Shown one piece after another: positions 18,389-25,947 of a DNA stretch of 64,000 nt. The stretch is from an uncultured Acetatifactor sp. (lineage in GTDB: Bacteria; Bacillota; Clostridia; Lachnospirales; Lachnospiraceae): contig CANPXL010000005.1 in the NCBI GenBank assembly GCA_947586055.1, forward strand, positions 1 through 64,000. Reading direction: 5' to 3'. The translations under genes were made by a program, and so were the position numbers. The notes beneath the pieces are model-generated. The model did not search any database. It worked only from the letters and a program-made list of their open reading frames with translations, and was not told the origin of the DNA. Position 1 is the first letter of the stretch; each line of letters starts with the position of its first letter.

Positions 18389-18599
18389 GTGTCGTGGACA
18401 GGCAGTCATGCGGCTGGCGGGCATTCGATGGGTCTTTGGACCCAGTGCCGGTAACAGCCCCTTATGGTTCCGTCCCGTTTCGGCGAGAAACGAATCGGCC
18501 CGGCCGGAAACATCCGCCGGGCTTTGGTGAGTTTGCACAAATTGTGTCCCGCATGACATGGGCAGTTTTCACAAAAATAATTTAAATCATTAAAATTTA

Positions 18600-18629
18600 C
18601 TGACATTTCACGGTGTATTCTGTTAAAAT
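18600..18629 (+). promoter_or_regulatory. carD promoter
   Basis: CTGACA at 18600-18605, an 18-base spacer and TAAAAT at 18624-18629, within AT-rich DNA. The GTG start of carD lies 67 bases downstream. Confidence 0.6.
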
Positions 18630-18696
18630 AAGGATACAATATTGGGAAAGGGATACCGAATAAGTTTCGGAAGGTTTCGGGAAAGGAGGACAGTCT

Positions 18697-19254
18697 GTGT
18701 TTGAGATTGGCGAATATGTTGTTTGCGGCAGCAAAGGAGTCTGTGTGGTGGAAGATATCGACACTCTGGATATCGCCGGAGTGGACAGGGAGAGAAAATA
18801 CTATATTCTGAAGCCGAAATATCAGGCGGGAAGCACGGTTTATGTACCTGTGGACGCCGCGAAGGAATCCATGCGCAGAGTGCTGAGTTTTGAGGAGGCG
18901 AAGCGGCTGATCGGAATGATACCGGAGCTTCCGCTGCTTGATATTGCGAACGATAAGCTGTCGGAGCAGATTTATAAAGAAAGGATGCGCGCCAACAGCT
19001 GTGAAGAGTGGGTGCGCGTGATCAAGACGATTTACCAGAGAAAGCAGAAGCGGCTTCAGGCAGGCAGAAAGGTGACGGCGGTGGACGCCAGATATTTCCA
19101 TCTCGCGGAAGAGAGCCTGTACGGGGAACTGGCTGTCGCTCTGGGGCTGGAGCGGGAAGAAGTGTGCGCATACATCAGCGGGGAACTGGAAGGCGGAGAG
19201 CGCGCGGAAAGGGAATGTTCGGACGGAGAAAAAAGTGCTTTACAAAGCGTCTGA
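18697..19254 (+). CDS. CarD/CdnL family transcriptional regulator
   Basis: This 185-residue protein has the N-terminal RNA-polymerase-interacting Tudor-like domain (MFEIGEYVVCGSKGVCVVEDI, YILKPKYQAGSTVYVPVD) and a C-terminal helical domain that binds promoter DNA in this family. It should modulate open-complex stability at many promoters. It starts at GTG 18697 with AAAGGAGGA upstream. The thrS leader promoter lies inside its 3' end. Confidence 0.88.
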   Translation: MFEIGEYVVCGSKGVCVVEDIDTLDIAGVDRERKYYILKPKYQAGSTVYVPVDAAKESMRRVLSFEEAKRLIGMIPELPLLDIANDKLSEQIYKERMRANSCEEWVRVIKTIYQRKQKRLQAGRKVTAVDARYFHLAEESLYGELAVALGLEREEVCAYISGELEGGERAERECSDGEKSALQSV

Positions 19255-19267
19255 AAAGTATTAAGAT
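19239..19267 (+). promoter_or_regulatory. Promoter of the thrS T-box leader
   Basis: TTTACA at 19239-19244, a 17-base spacer and TAAGAT at 19262-19267. The -35 box lies within the last codons of carD. Confidence 0.6.
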
Positions 19268-19274
19268 AGGGAAT

Positions 19275-19567
19275 CATAAGTTCAGAGCAGTAAGCGGAAG
19301 AAAAACGTGGAAGAGAACAGTAGGATGCCGGAGAACCCCAGAGAGAACCGCCCGTTATGATCTGGTGACGGAGCTGAAAGCGGTTTGGCAGGAAGGCGTC
19401 TGAAGACCATCTCGGAGTGGCTCCAATCAAGCCCGGAAGCTCCCGTTACGAGCGAAAGAAGGCGGCCCGGCCCCGGGGGATCTCCCGTTCAGGCCCGGCA
19501 ACAAGGGTGGAACCGCGCAGAAGAATGCGTCCCTTGCAATAGAATTCTGTTGCAAGGGACTTTTTGC
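19275..19567 (+). ncRNA. T-box riboswitch upstream of thrS
   Basis: The conserved T-box AGGGTGGAACCGCG is at 19504-19517 and the intrinsic terminator at 19529-19565 (GTCCCTTGCAA pairing with TTGCAAGGGAC, then TTTTT). A likely specifier is ACC (threonine) at 19406-19408, followed by A, in the 3' side of stem I. Uncharged threonyl-tRNA should favour the antiterminator and allow thrS transcription. The 5' boundary is approximate. Confidence 0.9.
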
Positions 19568-19568
19568 G

Positions 19569-19690
19569 CGCATCGGCAGAGTCATGCTCCTTCTCTCCCG
19601 GCCGCCCTGCTTGCAGGAGCGGCCGGGAGAGAAGGAGTATGACGAGCAACGCGAACTCGAAACGCAAAGCGTTTCGAGTCTGCCGATGCG
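19569..19690 (+). repeat. Three-way-junction-like inverted repeat element between T-box and thrS
   Basis: A perfect 12-base outer stem (19569-19580 with 19679-19690) encloses two hairpins. The first pairs 19581-19604 with 19620-19643 with one mismatch and has a small inner hairpin (CTGC/GCAG) in its loop. The second is CTCGAAACGC/GCGTTTCGAG with a 3-base loop at 19656-19678. It lies in the transcribed leader of thrS, after the T-box terminator. Confidence 0.8.
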
Positions 19691-19768
19691 ATGGAGTCAG
19701 GAGTCCCGGCCGCCGTGCTTGCAGAAGCAATTTAATTTTAATTTCAAATAAGAAAGGATGAGCATTGT

Positions 19769-21733
19769 ATGAAGATCACACTGAAGGACGGCTCCGTGAG
19801 GGAGTACGCCGAGAGCAGGAGCATTTACGACATCGCAATGGATATCAGTGAAGGGCTGGCACGCGCGGCCTGCTGCGCCAAAGTAAACGGGAAGGTTGCG
19901 GATCTGAGAATGGTTATTTCCGAAGACTGCGAACTTGCCGTCTGTACCGCCGACGACAAGGAGGGTCTTGCAACCATCCGCCACACGGCGTCCCATGTGC
20001 TGGCGGAAGCGGTGAAAAATCTCTTCCCCGATGCGAAGCTTACCATCGGCCCCAGCATAGACACGGGCTTTTACTACGACTTCGACCACGCGCCTTTCTC
20101 CAGAGAGGATCTTGACAATCTTGAGGCGGAGATGAAGAGGATCATCAAGACCGGCGCCAGGCTGGAGCGGTTTACCCTGCCCCGTCAGGACGCGATCAAA
20201 TTTATGGAGGATCGGGGCGAGCCCTACAAGGTGGAGCTGATCAGGGACCTTCCGGAGGACGCCGAGATCTCCTTCTACAGACAGGGCGAAAACTTTGTGG
20301 ATCTGTGCGCGGGCCCGCATCTGATGAGCGTAAAGGGGATCAAGGCGTTTAAGCTGACGTCTTCCTCCATGGCGTACTGGAGGGGAAAATCCGAGAACGC
20401 GATGCTCCAGAGAATCTACGGAACCGCTTTCAGCAGGAAAGAGGAACTGGAAGAGTACCTTGCGTACTGGGAGAACGTAAAGAACCGCGACCACAACAAG
20501 CTGGGGCGGGAGATGGAACTCTTTACCACGGTGGATGTGATCGGACAGGGGCTGCCCCTTCTGATGCCCAAGGGGGCAAAGATCATCCAGACCATGCAGC
20601 GCTGGATCGAGGATGAGGAAGAGAAGCGGGGCTATCTGCGTACAAAAACCCCTCTGATGGCGAAAAGCGACCTGTATAAGATCTCGGGACACTGGGATCA
20701 TTACCTGGACGGTATGTTCGTGCTGGGGGACGAGAAAAAGGATAAGGAGGTTCTGGCGCTGCGGCCCATGACCTGTCCTTTTCAGTATTATGTGTACAAG
20801 GCGACGCAGCATTCCTACCGCGACCTGCCGCTGCGCTACGGCGAGACGTCAACGCTGTTTCGGAACGAGGATTCCGGAGAGATGCACGGCCTGACCCGGG
20901 TGCGTCAGTTTACGATCTCGGAGGGTCATCTGATCGTGCGTCCCGACCAGATGGTACAGGAGTTTAAGGACTGTCTGGCTCTGGCAAAATACTGTCTGAC
21001 CGTGCTGGGCGTGGAAGAGGATGTGACTTATCATCTTTCCAAGTGGGATCCGGACAACCGGGAGAAATACATCGGGGAGCCGAAGGTCTGGGAAGAGACG
21101 GAAGAAAGCATCCGCAGGATCCTGAAGGAGCTTGGGATCGACTTTGTGGAGGATGTGGGAGAGGCCGCATTCTACGGCCCCAAGGTGGATATCAACGCCT
21201 GCAATGTGTACGGCAAGGAAGACACCATGATCACCATTCAGTGGGACGCTCTGCTGGCGGAGCAGTTCGACATGTATTATATCGACCAGAACGGAGACAA
21301 GATACGTCCCTATATCATCCACAGGACTTCCATGGGATGCTACGAGCGCACGCTGGCGTGGCTGATCGAAAAATACGAGGGTAAGTTCCCGACCTGGCTC
21401 TGTCCGGAACAGGTCCGCGTACTGCCCATCTCAGAGAAATATTCGGATTATGCCGCGAAGGTGGAAGCGAAGCTTAAGGACAACGGCATTCTCGCCACCA
21501 CCGACAACCGCTCCGAAAAGATCGGCTTTAAGATCAGGGAGGCAAGGCTCGACAAGCTCCCTTATATGCTGGTAGTCGGCCAGAAGGAGGAAGAAGAGAA
21601 TCTGGTATCCGTCCGCAGCCGGTTTGCCGGGGACGAAGGGCAGAAGTCTCTGGATGAGTTTATCGACCAGATCTGTAAGGAAATCCGAACCAAGGAGATC
21701 CGGAAGGAAGCGCCGCAGGAAGGAAAAGCATAA
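19769..21733 (+). CDS. thrS: Threonine-tRNA ligase
   Basis: This 654-residue class II synthetase has an N-terminal TGS domain (1-60) and the editing-type second domain with HTASHVLAEA. The catalytic core shows CPFQYYVYK (zinc cysteine) and motif 2 (TLFRNEDSGEMHGLTRVRQF), with HRTSMGCYERTLAWLIE near motif 3 and a C-terminal anticodon-binding domain (VRVLPIS). The ATG at 19769 follows AAGAAAGGATGAG. It is controlled by the T-box upstream. Confidence 0.97.
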   Translation: MKITLKDGSVREYAESRSIYDIAMDISEGLARAACCAKVNGKVADLRMVISEDCELAVCTADDKEGLATIRHTASHVLAEAVKNLFPDAKLTIGPSIDTGFYYDFDHAPFSREDLDNLEAEMKRIIKTGARLERFTLPRQDAIKFMEDRGEPYKVELIRDLPEDAEISFYRQGENFVDLCAGPHLMSVKGIKAFKLTSSSMAYWRGKSENAMLQRIYGTAFSRKEELEEYLAYWENVKNRDHNKLGREMELFTTVDVIGQGLPLLMPKGAKIIQTMQRWIEDEEEKRGYLRTKTPLMAKSDLYKISGHWDHYLDGMFVLGDEKKDKEVLALRPMTCPFQYYVYKATQHSYRDLPLRYGETSTLFRNEDSGEMHGLTRVRQFTISEGHLIVRPDQMVQEFKDCLALAKYCLTVLGVEEDVTYHLSKWDPDNREKYIGEPKVWEETEESIRRILKELGIDFVEDVGEAAFYGPKVDINACNVYGKEDTMITIQWDALLAEQFDMYYIDQNGDKIRPYIIHRTSMGCYERTLAWLIEKYEGKFPTWLCPEQVRVLPISEKYSDYAAKVEAKLKDNGILATTDNRSEKIGFKIREARLDKLPYMLVVGQKEEEENLVSVRSRFAGDEGQKSLDEFIDQICKEIRTKEIRKEAPQEGKA

Positions 21734-21837
21734 GAAAAATAAAATCTGTCTCTTCGGAATAGGATGCCGGGAACGGGAAATACTTAAAAAGAACGAAAAA
21801 CCGGCGTGCCGCTTGTGCGGCGGAAAGAGAGGCAGAT

Positions 21838-22158
21838 ATGGCAGATTTAAAATGTGCGGTGGAGAACTGTGTCTACAACGACAGCCGTCTGTGCTGTAAA
21901 GGGGATATCATGGTGGGCGGCAAACATGCCGAGGACTGTGACGAAACCTGCTGTGAGAGTTTTTTGCAGAAAAGAGAGGGGACGGATTCCTTCAAAAGTT
22001 CCGTGGTACACCCAAGTCAGACCATCAGTATCGACTGCGAGGCGGTGAAGTGTATTTACAATACCAACTATAAATGTCACGCCGAGCATGTGGACATCAA
22101 GGGATGCGGCGCATGCGACTGCGGACAGACAGCCTGCGCCACGTTTACGGAGAAGTAG
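21838..22158 (+). CDS. DUF1540 domain protein (two cysteine-rich repeats)
   Basis: This 106-residue protein contains two DUF1540-type modules, C-x4-C-x-Y-N ... C ... (residues about 6-42 and 67-103). Together they have 14 or more cysteines that could bind metal. The family is small and of unknown function, common in spore-forming and gut Clostridia. It has GAGAGGCAG before the ATG and lies 105 bases after thrS. Confidence 0.8.
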   Translation: MADLKCAVENCVYNDSRLCCKGDIMVGGKHAEDCDETCCESFLQKREGTDSFKSSVVHPSQTISIDCEAVKCIYNTNYKCHAEHVDIKGCGACDCGQTACATFTEK

Positions 22159-22167
22159 TTTTGTACA

Positions 22168-22319
22168 GTTCAGCGCGCGCCATTCGCAAAGCCGCGCTGC
22201 CGCGCTGTCCGGCGCTGCGCGCCTGCCTTTGCTCATAAGACGGCGCTCCCTCGGCCGCCGTATTTCACGAAAAATTCATGCGAGCATGATTTTTCGTGGA
22301 ATGCGGCGGCCGGCTGAAC
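22168..22319 (+). repeat. 152-bp structured repeat, copy 1
   Basis: The unit is bounded by inverted ends GTTCAGC and GCTGAAC. It contains a GC-rich left part and a right-hand hairpin in which CACGAAAAAT pairs with TTTTTCGTG around CATG/CATG and a 4-base loop. GCGGCGGCC/GGCGGCCG-type blocks flank this hairpin. Copy 2 begins 171 bases later. Confidence 0.92.
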
Positions 22320-22338
22320 GGATAAGAAATCTGTAACA

Positions 22339-22490
22339 GTTCAGCGCGCGCCATTCGCAAAGCCGCGCTGACGCGCTATTCGGCGCTGCGCGCCTGCCTT
22401 TGCTCATAAGACGGCGCTCCCTCGGCCGCCGTATTTCACGAAAAATTCGTGCGAGCACGATTTTTCGTGGAATGCGGCGGCCGGCTGAAC
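22339..22490 (+). repeat. 152-bp structured repeat, copy 2
   Basis: It has the same length and ends as copy 1 and differs at about 5 of 152 positions. Two of the changes are paired: A22278-T22287 of copy 1 becomes G22449-C22458 here, keeping the hairpin stem intact. It ends 25 bases before the infC promoter. Confidence 0.92.
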
Positions 22491-22515
22491 TGATGAAAAA
22501 AATGTAAGTTAAGGG

Positions 22516-22544
22516 TTGACATACGGGGAAACCTGTGTTAATCT
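22516..22544 (+). promoter_or_regulatory. Sigma-A promoter of infC-rpmI-rplT
   Basis: Perfect TTGACA at 22516-22521, a 17-base spacer and TAATCT at 22539-22544. Confidence 0.8.
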
Positions 22545-22549
22545 ATGGA

Positions 22550-22750
22550 AGTGCGCGGGAAACGCGCGCCAGCAAGCAGAGTATCCGCTCTCACCTTACG
22601 GCAAATGCGCCGGTAAGTGTTCATAGCCTGAAAGCCAGTTCCTGTTTTTGGAGGGAGCGGGCTGCGTGTACGGTTCTGCGCGGCAGGATGCAGGACGTGC
22701 GGCGGGAAGATGAGGAAACGGATAGCTGTGCTGTCCGTTTTTATTTATTT
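22550..22750 (+). ncRNA. Leader of infC-rpmI-rplT with terminator (L20-leader type)
   Basis: About 200 transcribed bases precede infC. They end in an intrinsic terminator: an 11-base stem, 22716-22726 with 22730-22740 (one T-G wobble), followed by a T-rich tail. In Firmicutes such leaders are bound by ribosomal protein L20, which causes early termination. Position and terminator fit; I did not match the L20-binding helices in detail. Confidence 0.7.
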
Positions 22751-22768
22751 TCATGGAGGTGCAAGACC

Positions 22769-23275
22769 ATTAGCGATTTAATGATTAACGAGCAGATCAG
22801 GGATAAGGAGATCCGTCTGATCGGGGAGAACGGCGAACAGCTGGGGATCATGTCTTCCAGGGACGCCATGAAGCTGGCGGAGGAAGCGGGACTGGATCTT
22901 GTGAAGATCGCTCCCACGGCGAAACCGCCTGTGTGCAGGATTGTGGACTATGGCAAATTCCGCTATGAACAGCTCCGCAAGGAGAAGGAAGCAAGAAAGA
23001 AACAGAGGATCATCGAAATCAAGGAGATCCGTCTTTCTCCCAACATTGACACCAACGACCTGAACACCAAGATCAACGCCGCCAGGAAATTCCTGACAAA
23101 GGGCGACAAGGTGAAGGTTACGCTGCGCTTCCGCGGACGGGAGATGGCCCACATGAACACCAGCAAACATATTCTCGATGATTTTGCTCAGAGTCTGGCA
23201 GACATCTCTGTGATAGAGAAGGCCCCCAAGGTGGAAGGCAGAAGTATGACTATGTTTTTAACTGAAAAGCGGTAA
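22769..23275 (+). CDS. infC: Translation initiation factor IF-3 (probable AUU start)
   Basis: This protein of about 168 residues prevents premature subunit joining and checks the start codon. The sequence ISDLMINEQIRDKEIRLIG is the family N-terminus, and KEIRLSPNIDTNDL plus VKVTLRFRGREM mark the C-terminal domain. A good GGAGGT at 22755-22760 lies 8 bases before ATT at 22769, but 20 bases before the first ATG (22781). I therefore infer ATT as the start, as known for infC in other bacteria, where it allows IF-3 self-regulation. The upstream open frame to 22535 lies in the leader. Confidence 0.93.
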   Translation: MSDLMINEQIRDKEIRLIGENGEQLGIMSSRDAMKLAEEAGLDLVKIAPTAKPPVCRIVDYGKFRYEQLRKEKEARKKQRIIEIKEIRLSPNIDTNDLNTKINAARKFLTKGDKVKVTLRFRGREMAHMNTSKHILDDFAQSLADISVIEKAPKVEGRSMTMFLTEKR

Positions 23276-23320
23276 ACGCCAAGGTTAAAATAGATTAAGC
23301 ATGTTTAGGAGGAAACAGTT

Positions 23321-23518
23321 ATGCCCAAGATGAAGACAAGCAGATCGGCTGCAAAGCGATTTAAGGTAACCGGAACCGGTAAACTGAAGAGGAATAAGGC
23401 TTACAAGCGCCATATCCTTACCAAAAAGACCACGAAGACCAAGCGGAATCTCAGAAAGCCCGCGATCACTGACGCTACGAACGTGAAGAACATGAAAAAG
23501 ATTCTGCCCTATTTATAA
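23321..23518 (+). CDS. rpmI: 50S ribosomal protein L35
   Basis: This is a 65-residue, very basic large-subunit protein with the family start [26 protein letters not shown] precedes the ATG. It is the second gene of the infC-rpmI-rplT operon. Confidence 0.98.
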   Translation: MPKMKTSRSAAKRFKVTGTGKLKRNKAYKRHILTKKTTKTKRNLRKPAITDATNVKNMKKILPYL

Positions 23519-23541
23519 TCAGGTTAGGAGGAAAGACAGAC

Positions 23542-23898
23542 ATGGCAAGAATAAAAGGTGGCTTAAATGCCAGGAAAAAGCATAATAGAGTGTTAAAGCT
23601 GGCCAAGGGTTACAGAGGGGCCAGAAGCAAGCAGTACAGAGTGGCAAAACAGTCCGTCATGAGAGCGCTGGCAAGCTCCTACGCGGGAAGAAAGGAGAGA
23701 AAGCGTCAGTTCAGACAGCTCTGGATCGCCCGGATCAACGCGGCGGCAAGACTGAACGGCCTCTCCTACAGCAAGTTTATGTACGGCTTAAAGCTGGCCG
23801 GCGTGGATATGAACAGAAAGATGCTTGCAGAGCTGGCAGTCAACGACGCGGAGGGATTCAAGACCCTTGCGGAGCTGGCAAAGAGCAAGGTGGCATAA
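23542..23898 (+). CDS. rplT: 50S ribosomal protein L20
   Basis: This 118-residue rRNA-binding protein starts [23 protein letters not shown] and needs no further argument. In Firmicutes it also represses its own operon by binding the leader. AGGAGG precedes the ATG. It is the last gene of the operon, followed by a terminator. Confidence 0.98.
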   Translation: MARIKGGLNARKKHNRVLKLAKGYRGARSKQYRVAKQSVMRALASSYAGRKERKRQFRQLWIARINAAARLNGLSYSKFMYGLKLAGVDMNRKMLAELAVNDAEGFKTLAELAKSKVA

Positions 23899-23915
23899 AA
23901 CGAAACGGAGAATGT

Positions 23916-23950
23916 GGGGATACAGACAGATCAGGTTTGTATCCTCATTT
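23916..23950 (+). terminator. Terminator after rplT
   Basis: GGGGATACA (23916-23924) pairs with TGTATCCTC (23938-23946, one G-T pair) around 13 bases and runs into ATTTTGTGTG. It covers the GTG at 23914 that could otherwise be taken as the start of the next gene. Confidence 0.75.
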
Positions 23951-23961
23951 TGTGTGTGAGT

Positions 23962-24741
23962 ATGATCCTCTTTTTTGATATAGACGGAACTCTGATCGAC
24001 GAAAAATCCCATGCGATGCCCGAGAGCGCGTCCAAAGCCATAGAAGCCGCAAGGCGAAACGGGCATATCTGCGCTGTGAACACCGGGCGGACCGGAAAGC
24101 TTGTAAAGCCCGACCGGAAACGGCTGGCCGGGTTCGACGCTTTTATCATGGGATGCGGCACCATGATCACGCTGTACGGGAAAGTGCTTTACCACAGGAC
24201 CTTTTCCGAGCGGGAAGCGCGGGATATTATAGAAGCGCTGGACCGCTTCGGCATTGACGCCGTTCTGGAAGGCTATGAGAACAACTTCTGCGACAGACCG
24301 GACAGGATCCGGACGGAGACCTTCCGGAAGTTTATCAGCCGGTTTGCGGACGCGGGCTACGGAAGCTTTGAGGATGCGGCGGGACATTTCGACAAATTTT
24401 ACGCTTATGCGGACAGCGCGGACGCCGTGGGAGCCTTTGCGGAAGAATTCGGGGACAGACTCGACTTTGTGGACAGGAAAAAAGGGTTTTTTGAGATTAT
24501 GCCGAAGGGATGCTCCAAAGCCATCGCCATGAAAAGACTGGCAGAGGAACTTGACATTCCCATGGAGCAGACAGCCGCTCTGGGCGACAGCAGCAACGAT
24601 ATTCCCATGCTGCAGTGCGCCGGGATCGGCATCGCCATGGGAAACGCCACGGCGGACGTAAAGGAAGCGGCCGACTATATCACAGATCCTTTAGGGGACG
24701 ACGGCGTAAGGAACGCGCTGAAGAGACTGGGGGTTATCTGA
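23962..24741 (+). CDS. HAD superfamily hydrolase (Cof-type phosphatase)
   Basis: This is a 259-residue cytoplasmic phosphatase. Motif I is FFDIDGTL at the start, and the late motif GDSSNDIPML holds the metal-binding acids. A C2-type cap lies between. The substrate is probably a sugar phosphate or cofactor phosphate, but it cannot be read from sequence. I chose the ATG at 23962 because motif I follows at once and the rplT terminator occupies the sequence before it. The ribosome site is weak (GTGAG), so the start is not certain. Confidence 0.85.
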   Translation: MILFFDIDGTLIDEKSHAMPESASKAIEAARRNGHICAVNTGRTGKLVKPDRKRLAGFDAFIMGCGTMITLYGKVLYHRTFSEREARDIIEALDRFGIDAVLEGYENNFCDRPDRIRTETFRKFISRFADAGYGSFEDAAGHFDKFYAYADSADAVGAFAEEFGDRLDFVDRKKGFFEIMPKGCSKAIAMKRLAEELDIPMEQTAALGDSSNDIPMLQCAGIGIAMGNATADVKEAADYITDPLGDDGVRNALKRLGVI

Positions 24742-25129
24742 CGGCGTCGTCCGCGGGATAAGAGGCGCTGCGGCTCACAAATTTCCTGATAGCGTCAAAG
24801 CTTTCCGGGCTGATTACATGCTCAATCCTGCAGGCGTCTTCCACGGCCGTATCCGCCGGCACGCCCAGCCCCGTGAGCCAGCCGGAAAGAAACTGATGAC
24901 GTTCATAGATCATTTCCGCAATCTCTCTGCCGGAGGGCGTAAGCGTGATAAAGCCGGAGCCGTCCACGCAGATCTGCTTTTTCTCCCGAAGGTTTTTCAT
25001 TGCCACACTGACGCTGGGCTTGCGAAAGCCCAGTTCGTTTGCAATGTCCACAGAGCGGACGACGGGAAGACGTCTGCTCAGGATCAATATGGTTTCCAGA
25101 TAGTTTTCGGCTGATTCGTTTCCGGCCAT
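24734..25129 (-). CDS. DtxR-family metal-dependent repressor, probably iron-sensing
   Basis: This 131-residue regulator has an N-terminal winged helix (VRSVDIANELGFRKPSVSVAMKNL) and a metal-binding dimerisation domain. H78 (ERHQF), C100, E103 and H104 (DACRIEH) align with the H79, C102, E105 and H106 ligands of DtxR. The cysteine fits iron-sensing members rather than manganese MntR. There is no SH3-like third domain. I chose ATG 25129 because AGGGAG lies 9 bases upstream; ATG 25138 is an alternative. It is divergent from feoA, with a palindromic operator at that promoter. Confidence 0.85.
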   Translation of the reverse strand: MAGNESAENYLETILILSRRLPVVRSVDIANELGFRKPSVSVAMKNLREKKQICVDGSGFITLTPSGREIAEMIYERHQFLSGWLTGLGVPADTAVEDACRIEHVISPESFDAIRKFVSRSASYPADDAVR

Positions 25130-25281
25130 TTCGGTCATCTCCCTGTCTTTTTCCTGTGGGAAAAATTCTGATTTCAGTATAGTACGTTTTTGACCGGCGC
25201 GCAACCCAATAAAACATTTTGGCTCCCGATAAAAAATTTCATCTCCGATCAAGACTCCGTTTCCGGGAAATAAAAATGAGC

Positions 25282-25386
25282 CTTGAAAAAATAGAAATGG
25301 GACCTGAAAAAATACGCTTGAAGAAATAGAAATGGGTCTTGAAAAAATACGCTTGAAAAAATAGAAATATGTCTTGAAAAAAGCAG
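25282..25386 (+). repeat. Three 35-bp tandem repeats abutting the feoA promoter
   Basis: The units span 25282-25316, 25317-25351 and 25352-25386. Each has the form CTTGAAAAAATAGAAATGGG then TCTTGAAAAAATACG, with few differences. A-tracts within a unit lie 21 bases apart, about two helical turns. The array ends exactly where the TTGACA box begins. Confidence 0.88.
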
Positions 25387-25419
25387 TTGACAGGTCCGAA
25401 AGGTTAGTATATACTAACC
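25387..25419 (+). promoter_or_regulatory. feoA promoter with overlapping DtxR-type operator
   Basis: TTGACA at 25387-25392, a 17-base spacer and TATACT at 25410-25415 form a near-perfect sigma-A promoter. The perfect 18-base palindrome GGTTAGTATATACTAACC (25402-25419) covers the -10 box. Binding by the adjacent DtxR-like protein would block polymerase; this repressor assignment is inferred from position and symmetry. Confidence 0.85.
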
Positions 25420-25479
25420 ATGGAAAGAAAATGAGAGTCATTTTCAATTAAGAGACAGGGAGAAAAGGAGGAAACGGTT

Positions 25480-25689
25480 ATGCCATTGTCAATGGCCCGG
25501 GAGGGCGAGTGCAACGTGATCAGAAAGGTGGGAGGCAGAGAGGATACCAGAAGATTCCTGGAAAATCTGGGATTCGTGGTGGGAAGCGCGGTGACGGTGA
25601 TTTCCCGCGCAGGCGGAAATCTCATCGTGAACGTAAAACAGTCCAGAGTGGCCATCGGCAGCGATATGGCGAACAAAATTATGATCTGA
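25480..25689 (+). CDS. feoA: Ferrous iron transport protein A, first copy
   Basis: This 69-residue SH3-fold protein supports ferrous-iron uptake by FeoB. The sequence shows the family pattern of a short beta-rich domain: ECNVIRKVGG, LENLGFVVGSAVTVISR and GGNLIVNVKQSRVAIGSDMA. AGGAGG lies upstream. It heads the feoA-feoA-feoB transcript from the operator-controlled promoter. Confidence 0.9.
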   Translation: MPLSMAREGECNVIRKVGGREDTRRFLENLGFVVGSAVTVISRAGGNLIVNVKQSRVAIGSDMANKIMI

Positions 25690-25725
25690 GGACAGGAATC
25701 TGTAAAAGCAAAAAAGGAGAACGGG

Positions 25726-25947
25726 ATGAAAACATTGAAGGAAGCTGCCTGCGGGCAGACGGTGACGGTAAGGAAGATTTCCGGGGAAGGCCCGGTCAAG
25801 CGGCGCATCATGGACATGGGAATCACAAAAGGGATACAGATTTATGTGAGAAAGACGGCTCCGTTGGGCGATCCTGTGGAGGTTACGGTGAGAGGATATG
25901 AGCTTTCCCTGCGAAAAGCGGATGCAGAGATGATCGAGGTGGAGTGA
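25726..25947 (+). CDS. feoA: Ferrous iron transport protein A, second copy
   Basis: This 73-residue FeoA homologue is distinct in sequence from the first copy. It starts MKTLKEAACGQTVTVRKI, followed by KRRIMDMGITKGIQIYVRKTAPLGDPVEV. AAAAAAGGAGAACGGG precedes the ATG. It lies 36 bases after the first feoA. Paired feoA genes before feoB are common in Clostridia. Confidence 0.92.
   Translation: MKTLKEAACGQTVTVRKISGEGPVKRRIMDMGITKGIQIYVRKTAPLGDPVEVTVRGYELSLRKADAEMIEVE

Larger units (their letters stand above)
18329..18696. other. Intergenic region with several hairpins before carD
   Basis: No gene is supported. After the terminator-like hairpin at 18361-18385 there are further inverted repeats: GGGTC/GACCC at 18430-18443, CGTTTC/GAAACG near 18476-18492, and GCCCGG/CCGGGC near 18500-18525 followed by a short T-run. 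The last 100 bases are AT-rich and carry the carD promoter. The middle could be a structured leader of an unassigned kind, or remnants of repeats. Confidence 0.5.
25130..25479. other. Divergent control region between the DtxR-like gene and feoA
   Basis: This AT-rich stretch of about 350 bases holds no supported gene, although the regulator frame stays open across it. It contains three 35-base tandem repeats, the feoA promoter and a palindromic operator (listed separately). Confidence 0.75.

Noticed and set aside
22168..22490. CRISPR array
   Set aside because: Only two long repeats with one 19-base gap are present; unit size and spacing do not fit a CRISPR.
22535..22768. N-terminal extension of infC through the leader
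   Set aside because: It reads through the leader and terminator and has no similarity to IF-3; the ribosome site points to 22769.
23914..23961. Upstream GTG start for the HAD phosphatase gene
   Set aside because: This segment is the rplT terminator, and the catalytic motif starts directly after the ATG at 23962.
25282..25386. CRISPR or iteron origin
   Set aside because: The units are directly adjacent without spacers and there is no replication gene nearby; a promoter begins at the last base.
25130..25447. N-terminal extension of the DtxR-like regulator
   Set aside because: It is a low-complexity Phe/Ile/Ser stretch derived from the A-tract repeats and promoter, with no ribosome site; ATG 25129 fits the family.
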